Part shown: positions 59,404-64,000 of the stretch, piece by piece
Position numbering within the stretch: position 1 is the first letter of the stretch
Layout of the letters: each line of letters opens with the position of its first letter
From: Streptomyces alanosinicus
GTDB lineage: Bacteria > Actinomycetota > Actinomycetes > Streptomycetales > Streptomycetaceae
DNA: 64,000 bases
NCBI RefSeq assembly: GCF_014650595.1
Contig: NZ_BMVG01000034.1
Location: 1-64,000 of the forward strand
Direction of reading: 5' to 3'
The notes under the pieces: generated by a model
Seen by the model: only the letters and a program-made list of their open reading frames with translations
Database searches by the model: none
Told to the model about the DNA's origin: nothing
Made by a program: the position numbers and the translations under genes

Positions 59404-59715
59404 TCACAGGCCAGCGGGAGAGACATCGCCGCCGGGCAGCTGAGACTGCTGTCGTAGCGGGCGGGCGGCGGGCCAGGGAGCGGAGGGCAGGACCTGCGCC
59501 AGCTCATGGCGTATGCGGTCGGCTTCACCACGAGCCTGGGCCGGCACATCACCGCACTCCGCGACAAGGCGGTTGAAGATCGGGGTTTCCTGGAACACGC
59601 TGGGATCTGCCTTCTGGGTTGACGCGGCACGGCGACCGCCGAGCTGCGAGCCGATCATGTGACAGACCGAGTATCCAGTACCGCGAGCCGGCGCAGTGAC
59701 CAGCATCCCGAGCAT
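59404..59715 (-). CDS. possible small hypothetical protein
   Basis: A 103-residue frame in the 664-base gap between the lectin gene and the next rightward gene. The middle (STQKADPSVFQETPIFNRLV, DRIRHELAQVLP) has normal protein composition, while the ends are less convincing. No ribosome site or family is recognised. The rest of the gap contains nothing I can support. Confidence 0.3.
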   Translation of the reverse strand: MLGMLVTAPARGTGYSVCHMIGSQLGGRRAASTQKADPSVFQETPIFNRLVAECGDVPAQARGEADRIRHELAQVLPSAPWPAARPLRQQSQLPGGDVSPAGL

Positions 59716-59883
59716 CAGCGCCCCAGGTTCAGAAGACCGTACTCATCCAGATGCTCAGCGCCCGTGACTGGCCTCCTCATCAACGGGGCTGCGGCTCCAC
59801 CCGAAACAGGGCTGCGGCTCCACCCGATCGGCCGGTAAGTCAGGTCGCGGGCCGGTCATGCCTCCCGCCTACGATTCCTGTCC

Positions 59884-60126
59884 GTGACAGAGGTCCCGGA
59901 TGAACTGATCAAGCTGGAACGATCCGCCGAGGAAGAACGCGCGAAACTCGCCGGTCTCACCGGTGACGAGTACGACGCCCAGTTGCGCCACTGGCGCGAC
60001 GCGTCCGAGGCCGTGCAGGGGGCCATCGCCATGCACGCCGAAGCCACCAAGGCCAGCCGGTACGAAGTGGAACAAGCCGTGAAGAAGGCTGTGCGGGACA
60101 CTCAGGAAGACCCGGCCGTCGAGTAG
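59884..60126 (+). CDS. small conserved helical protein of unknown function
   Basis: An 80-residue highly charged protein (DELIKLERSAEEERAKLAGL, SRYEVEQAVKKAVRDTQED) that looks all-helical. Similar short proteins are common in Streptomyces in my recollection, with no assigned function. GTG at 59884. It lies 43 bases upstream of the carboxypeptidase gene and could be transcribed with it. Confidence 0.7.
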   Translation: MTEVPDELIKLERSAEEERAKLAGLTGDEYDAQLRHWRDASEAVQGAIAMHAEATKASRYEVEQAVKKAVRDTQEDPAVE

Positions 60127-60168
60127 ACCACATCTCTGGTGTACAGAACCACCTCTGGAGAGGCCGAA

Positions 60169-61209
60169 GTGAAGACCAGCAAGAGGATGCGGGCCCTGGC
60201 AGGGCTCACCGTCGCGTTGACGGCCGTCACAGCCATGGCACCGGCTCCGGCGGCGTCCGGCAAAGGGGCCTCGGGACTCCGGATGACCTGGAGCTCGTAT
60301 CACTCCTTGGCAGACATCGACGCCTTCTTGGAGCAGACCGCCGCCGCCCATCCGACGACCGCACGTGAAAGCGTGGTCAGCACCAGCGCCGAGGGACGGC
60401 CGATCAAGGCGATCACGCTCGGAGACGCGCCGGGCCGCGAGCAGGAGATCGTGCTGGTGTGCGGCCAGCACGCCCGGGAGTGGATCGCGCCTGCGGCCTG
60501 CACCTACCTGGTGAACGAGCTCGTCGTGAACCGCGCCCGCTACCCGCAGTTGAAGGATCTCACGGTGACCGTCGTACCCGTCGCCAACCCCGACGGTTAC
60601 GAGTACAGCCGCACCTTTGACCGTCGCTGGCGCAAGAACCGACGCAGCGGCTCGTCCACCCGCTGCCAAGGTGTGGACCTCAACAGGAACTGGGGCTACA
60701 AGTGGGGCGGCGAGGGAACCAGTCCCGACCCGTGCACAGAGAACTACCGCGGACCGCACGCGTTCTCGGAGCCGGAGACCAGGGGCCTGCGGGACTACTT
60801 CCTCAGCCGCACCCGCAAGCCGGCAGCGGTGGTGGACATCCACTCCTACGGCCAGTACATCTTGGTCCCGTACGGCTACGACCGCCAGGGCCATATGTAC
60901 TCCGACTACCAGGACTTGCTCAGCGTCGGCCGGCAGATGTCCCAGGCGATCTATCAGTACAAGGGAAAGACATTCCGGGCGGGCAACGCGGCGAACGTCA
61001 TCTACCCGGCCGCGGGCAGTCTCATCGACTGGGCCAAGGGGACACTGGGCTCCAAGTACGACTTCGGGCTGGAACTCCGCGACGACGGCCGGTACGGCTT
61101 CAATCTGCCCGCCGGCCAGATCATCGACGCCTCCACGGAACTCGCCGTGGCAGTCCGCACCCTCGGCACGGCGGTTTCCGGGCTTCCCACCGCCCACTCG
61201 GCCGACTAG
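60169..61209 (+). CDS. secreted M14 zinc carboxypeptidase
   Basis: A 346-residue exported metallopeptidase. The signal peptide covers about residues 1-30 (ALAGLTVALTAVTAMAPAPA). The zinc ligands are in CGQHAREW (His, Glu) and VDIHSYGQ (His), the substrate-binding Arg/Asn lie in VDLNRNWGY, and the catalytic Glu is in FGLELRDDGRYGF, all typical of carboxypeptidase A/T. It would remove C-terminal residues from peptides outside the cell. GTG at 60169 has GGAGAGG seven bases upstream, preferred over 60139. Its TAG stop lies within the left end of the MITE-like element. Confidence 0.92.
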   Translation: MKTSKRMRALAGLTVALTAVTAMAPAPAASGKGASGLRMTWSSYHSLADIDAFLEQTAAAHPTTARESVVSTSAEGRPIKAITLGDAPGREQEIVLVCGQHAREWIAPAACTYLVNELVVNRARYPQLKDLTVTVVPVANPDGYEYSRTFDRRWRKNRRSGSSTRCQGVDLNRNWGYKWGGEGTSPDPCTENYRGPHAFSEPETRGLRDYFLSRTRKPAAVVDIHSYGQYILVPYGYDRQGHMYSDYQDLLSVGRQMSQAIYQYKGKTFRAGNAANVIYPAAGSLIDWAKGTLGSKYDFGLELRDDGRYGFNLPAGQIIDASTELAVAVRTLGTAVSGLPTAHSAD

Positions 61210-61338
61210 GGCCTGTCCGGCGGATCAGGTCGCGGGAAAGTGACGGTGCCTCATCGGCGCAGGTGAGCGGGGGTCGGTGCGTCCAGATGGGCGCACCGCC
61301 CCCCGCGTCCGCGACAGGATCCGCCGGACAGGCCCTAG
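61206..61338. mobile_element. 133-bp MITE-like element with 21-bp perfect inverted repeats
   Basis: CTAGGGCCTGTCCGGCGGATC at the left (61206-61226) is the exact reverse complement of 61318-61338. Inside the arms, GTCGCGG and CCGCGAC extend the symmetry. The termini begin GGGCCTGTCC next to TA on both sides, as expected for TA-duplicating IS630/Tc1-type elements. The interior encodes nothing. A solo end of the same family is at 3645. The hairpin may also serve as a bidirectional terminator between the converging peptidase and GNAT genes. Confidence 0.75.
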
Positions 61339-61384
61339 GTCCGGAACCCGGTGCCAGGCACTCTCCCGCAGGACGTGTCCTGCG

Positions 61385-61873
61385 CTACGCGAGTTCCTTC
61401 CGCATCAACGTGCACATGGTTTCGTAGCGGCGCAACGATCCGTCAGGAGCTTGCTCATCCCATGAGTCCGGCTGACGGTCGTACGCCACATATCCCAGCC
61501 GTTCGTACAGTGCACGTGCGCGGGGGTTGTTTTCCTCCACAGCCAGCTCGGCCTGACGCAGGCCGCGGTTCTTGATCCGCAGTTCTGCGGCTTCGACGAG
61601 GAACGTGCCGATCCCGCAGGATTGCAGTGCGGGGTGGACTGCCAGCTGCCACAAGGTGCCGACGCCCTCCTTGATCTGGTAGTCGACACCGCCCTTCGCC
61701 ACAGGGATGTCGGTCGCAGGGCAGACCGCAAGGTAGTCGACCTCACCGGTCCGGGCACGTTCCAACTGCTGGGCGACGCCGACCAGGTGGTGATCCGAGC
61801 CCGCCCAGCCACATGACGCCAGGTCCGCATGCACCAAGTCACGGGCCGACAGCTTCAACACAACGCTGATCAT
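61385..61873 (-). CDS. GNAT-family N-acetyltransferase
   Basis: A 162-residue GNAT protein. GTLWQLAVHPALQSCGIGTF is the beta-4/alpha-3 region with a Q-x-C-G-I-G variant of the acetyl-CoA loop, followed by AELAVEENNPRARALYERLG, the characteristic NxxAxxLY end. ATG at 61873 with GGAGG nine bases upstream; the longer frame to 62038 is not supported. It converges with the carboxypeptidase gene across the MITE-like element. Substrate unknown. Confidence 0.85.
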   Translation of the reverse strand: MISVVLKLSARDLVHADLASCGWAGSDHHLVGVAQQLERARTGEVDYLAVCPATDIPVAKGGVDYQIKEGVGTLWQLAVHPALQSCGIGTFLVEAAELRIKNRGLRQAELAVEENNPRARALYERLGYVAYDRQPDSWDEQAPDGSLRRYETMCTLMRKELA

Positions 61874-62167
61874 CTTCAGTACCTCCGGTGCGTCAGCATC
61901 CACGGTGATCACACGGGGCACAAATCCTTTCCCGGCCCGTCGCCGGTCGGCGATTACCCCGTTCGTCCCCGAGCCTCGATGGAGGCCGCTCCGTAGTGGT
62001 CCGGAACGGTCTCCGAAGGCTTGGGGAAGCGTCTCCACAGGATCGACCGCAGGACCGGAAAGTTCCTTTTATCGTCTTGGTGACCGGAGATTTCCCATGC
62101 TCTTGAACCACTTCAGCGAGCCGGCCGGCAGCCTTGCCGACCGGCGATTCAGCAAGGGGACAGAGCA

Positions 62168-62659
62168 ATGCCAAAGCACCGCGCGACCCGCGTACTCACA
62201 GCGCGGCGGGTTTCCGCCACCGCCACCGCCGCCGTCGCCGCCGGTCTCACCGGACTCCTCGGGTTCGCGTCCGCCGCTCACGCGGAAACGGGTCCTTCGT
62301 CCAGCAACGTCACCGCACCCGCCGATACCTTCGACAAGGAGAACTTCAACCGCATCATGCACGAACCCCTCGACCAGTTCGCTCAGGACATGCAGGCGCA
62401 CAACCCCACCCTGTCGAACGATCGCGTCGTCGACGGCGACGGCATCCGCTGGGACACGACGGCTGCTCCGACCCCACCGGCCAATTCGGCGGCGGCGACG
62501 CGGAAATCTCAACAGCAGGGGAAGATCAGCGAAGCCCAGGAACTCGGTCTCGGCGGGGGCGCCGGGGTCGGCTCACACCTCCCGGGCTCGGTCAACGGAC
62601 TGCCCGCGTACGACGGCAGTACCGGCAGTCCCTTCAGCAATGAGGGCGGCGGCGTGTAG
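62168..62659 (+). CDS. small secreted protein of unknown function
   Basis: A 163-residue protein with an Arg-rich N-terminus, hydrophobic signal (TAAVAAGLTGLLGFASAAHA, cleavage after AHA at about 39), and a mature part rich in Ala, Gly, Asn, Ser and Asp with low complexity near the end (GLGGGAGVGSHLPGS). No cysteine and no family recognised. ATG at 62168 with GGGGACAG upstream. Single gene. Confidence 0.75.
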   Translation: MPKHRATRVLTARRVSATATAAVAAGLTGLLGFASAAHAETGPSSSNVTAPADTFDKENFNRIMHEPLDQFAQDMQAHNPTLSNDRVVDGDGIRWDTTAAPTPPANSAAATRKSQQQGKISEAQELGLGGGAGVGSHLPGSVNGLPAYDGSTGSPFSNEGGGV

Positions 62660-62731
62660 GCAGCGGATCCGACTGCGCTTCGCTCCTGGTGAGCGGTGCC
62701 TCCACCGGGACGAATTCTCCGGCAGCCGCTT

Positions 62732-63466
62732 TCAGGAGGGCTTGCCGGAGAGGATTTCCACCTTGCCGGTGTCGAGTGAGTAGTACGCGCCGACCACCGC
62801 CAGGGAACCCTTGCGCACCAGTGGGGCGAGGTCGTCGTTGGAGCGCAGTGCCCCGGCGGTCAGCTTCACCTGAGCCCGGGCCATCGTCTCGACCGGGTCG
62901 GTGCCGCCTTCCTTCACCGCCTGCTCGTACGCCGGCCGCAGAGCCCTGACGATCGCCTGCAGGTTGCCGGGCAGAGGTTTGCCGTCATGCAGGGACTTGT
63001 AGGCCGCCTTGACGGCGCCGCAGCGTTGATGTCCGAGGACGACGACGAGCGGGGTGTCACTCGTCATGGGGCCGTACTCGACGGAACCGGTGACCACCGG
63101 ACCGACCGCCTGCCCGCCCGTGCGCATGACATAGAGGTCGCCCAGTCCGGTGTCGAAGAGGAGCTCAGGCGGCACCCGGGAATCGATGCACGACAGAATC
63201 GACCCGAAAGGCTCTTGTTCCTGGGCCACGAGCTGGCGCCGGTCCGGATCCCGGTCGGGGTGCTGGAGCTTTCCGCTCACCCAGCGTTCATTGCCGTCCA
63301 TCAGTCTCGCGAACGCGGTGGCGGGAGTGGTCGGGCGCGCTGTGGGCGAGGCGCTGGGCGCCGATGTGGCGGCGCTCGTCGACGAGCACCCGGCGAGGGC
63401 GACCGTGGCGGCCGCGAGTGAGCCGGCCAGCACAGCTCTACGGTCCACATGCCCGGCTGTGTCCAT
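62732..63466 (-). CDS. beta-class carbonic anhydrase, exported lipoprotein
   Basis: A 244-residue protein. The N-terminus DRRAVLAGSLAAATVALAGC carries a twin-arginine-like signal and a lipobox, so Cys28 would be lipidated. The enzyme domain has CIDSR (zinc Cys and the Asp/Arg dyad) and VVLGHQRCGA (zinc His and Cys), the complete beta-CA site. It interconverts CO2 and bicarbonate, here probably at the outer membrane face. ATG at 63466 with GGGAG. Most bacterial beta-CAs are cytosolic; the exported form is a known subgroup. Confidence 0.9.
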   Translation of the reverse strand: MDTAGHVDRRAVLAGSLAAATVALAGCSSTSAATSAPSASPTARPTTPATAFARLMDGNERWVSGKLQHPDRDPDRRQLVAQEQEPFGSILSCIDSRVPPELLFDTGLGDLYVMRTGGQAVGPVVTGSVEYGPMTSDTPLVVVLGHQRCGAVKAAYKSLHDGKPLPGNLQAIVRALRPAYEQAVKEGGTDPVETMARAQVKLTAGALRSNDDLAPLVRKGSLAVVGAYYSLDTGKVEILSGKPS

Positions 63467-63621
63467 CGGCCGCTCCCCTCTCCGCCGTACGCGCCTGTGT
63501 CTGCCTGCAGAACAGGGCCATTGTTCGGCGTGGTGGGCCGGCTCGGCGGCAGGCACCAGTGAGCGCGGGTTCTTTACCCCCTGACGGCCCAAACCAAGTG
63601 GTGCACGCGCCGGCATCGGCC

Positions 63622-64000
63622 TCAGAGCCGACTGTGCGTGTCGATGTCCTCGGTGAACTCCTCGATCGCCCGTGCGGTGAGTGTCGGCCGGGTGTCGGCG
63701 ATGGCCGTCAGGAAGTCCTCGGTGGTGGCCGGTCGGCCCTGGCGGTGGGTGACTTCGCGTTCGAATGCCGCCTGGGCGCCCTTGCGGGCCGCGAATTCGA
63801 TATCGGCAGGGGTGAACAGTTCACTGGCCTTGACCAGCTGGTCGAGGTCCACCGATCGTGCGGAGTCCCTGAGATAGCGGGCCCAGATCGCGGCACGGGC
63901 GGTGGGGTCCGGTGGGCCGATGGGGATGACGTAGTCGAATCGGCCCGGTCGCAGGAAGGCGGCGTCGAGTGAGCGGACCGAGTTGGTGGCACAGGCCAGC
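63622..64000 (-). CDS. AAA+ ATPase, C-terminal part (gene continues beyond window)
   Basis: The reading frame is open to the window's right edge. Visible are LACATNSVRSLDAAFLRPGR and FDYVIPIGPPD, the sensor-1 and arginine-finger/sensor-2 region of a classical AAA ATPase of the CDC48/FtsH type, then a helical lid (SVDLDQLVKASELFTPADIE). Walker A and B lie outside the window. The stop is at 63622. Function cannot be read from this piece. Confidence 0.85.
   Translation of the reverse strand, partial: LACATNSVRSLDAAFLRPGRFDYVIPIGPPDPTARAAIWARYLRDSARSVDLDQLVKASELFTPADIEFAARKGAQAAFEREVTHRQGRPATTEDFLTAIADTRPTLTARAIEEFTEDIDTHSRL

Noticed and set aside
1..64000. CRISPR arrays, rRNA operons and tRNA genes
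   Set aside because: I looked for regularly spaced repeats and for tRNA/rRNA signatures on both strands and found none I could support. A covariance-model scan would settle the tRNAs.

Overview
The window reads as chromosomal DNA of a Streptomyces or closely related high-GC actinomycete. Supporting signs are strong G/C bias at third codon positions, frequent GTG starts, many 4-base ATGA or GTGA stop/start overlaps, a sugar importer operon without its own ATPase, an ECF sigma/anti-sigma pair, and many small secreted or lipoprotein genes. No rRNA, tRNA or CRISPR array was recognised. Both window edges cut genes: a possible gene end at the left, and an AAA+ ATPase at the right.

Bases 1-7.7 kb hold a DUF4419 gene, a padR-DUF1048-DUF1048 operon with a palindromic operator, a methyltransferase-like gene, an FMN/Fe-S glutamate-synthase-like oxidoreductase, and a divergent pair of a double-MerR regulator and an erythromycin-esterase-family enzyme.

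Bases 7.7-25.2 kb are the most interesting part, a compact biosynthetic cluster I cannot match to a known product. Leftward transcript one (from 21.6 kb) encodes an Fe(II)/2-oxoglutarate dioxygenase, a SerRS-like amino acid:carrier-protein ligase, a small carrier protein, a MATE exporter, an ATP-grasp ligase and a glutamate-1-semialdehyde-aminomutase-like PLP enzyme. Leftward transcript two (from 15.1 kb) encodes a single-module NRPS (C-A-PCP-TE), a FabG-like reductase, a phosphopantetheinyl transferase, an arginine-dihydrolase-like enzyme and a BtrH-like acyltransferase. The rightward transcript encodes an ACP, a half-length KS-like protein without the active cysteine, a complete KS and a crotonase. 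Inferred logic: an acyl-ACP made by the KS set is condensed by the NRPS, while an amino acid loaded on the small carrier is hydroxylated, ligated and finally transferred by the BtrH-like enzyme, with export by MATE.

Bases 25.2-32.2 kb hold a GNAT/ABC sugar-importer operon, a HisA/PriA-like protein lacking a catalytic Asp, a cupin and an alpha/beta hydrolase. Bases 32.3-41 kb form an accessory, decaying region: frameshifted hypothetical genes, a pentapeptide-repeat membrane protein in AT-richer DNA, Tn3- and IS5-type transposase fragments, a broken ECF sigma gene and a MerR fragment, interleaved with intact YiiX-like, LysR, tautomerase, GNAT and DUF2306 genes.

Bases 41-56 kb contain an MBL hydrolase behind tandem operators, a VWA protein, a CMD protein without its redox cysteines, a broken ROK gene, a DUF4157-endonuclease toxin-like protein typical of contractile-injection-system cargo, a HATPase, a sigma/anti-sigma pair facing a cupredoxin-phosphoesterase operon, a mannosyltransferase with a truncated GT2 gene, and a cytochrome-b/molybdopterin oxidoreductase. 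Bases 56-64 kb hold secreted proteins, a nucleotidyltransferase, an M14 carboxypeptidase whose stop codon lies in a 133-bp MITE-like element, a GNAT, a beta-carbonic anhydrase lipoprotein and the AAA+ ATPase.
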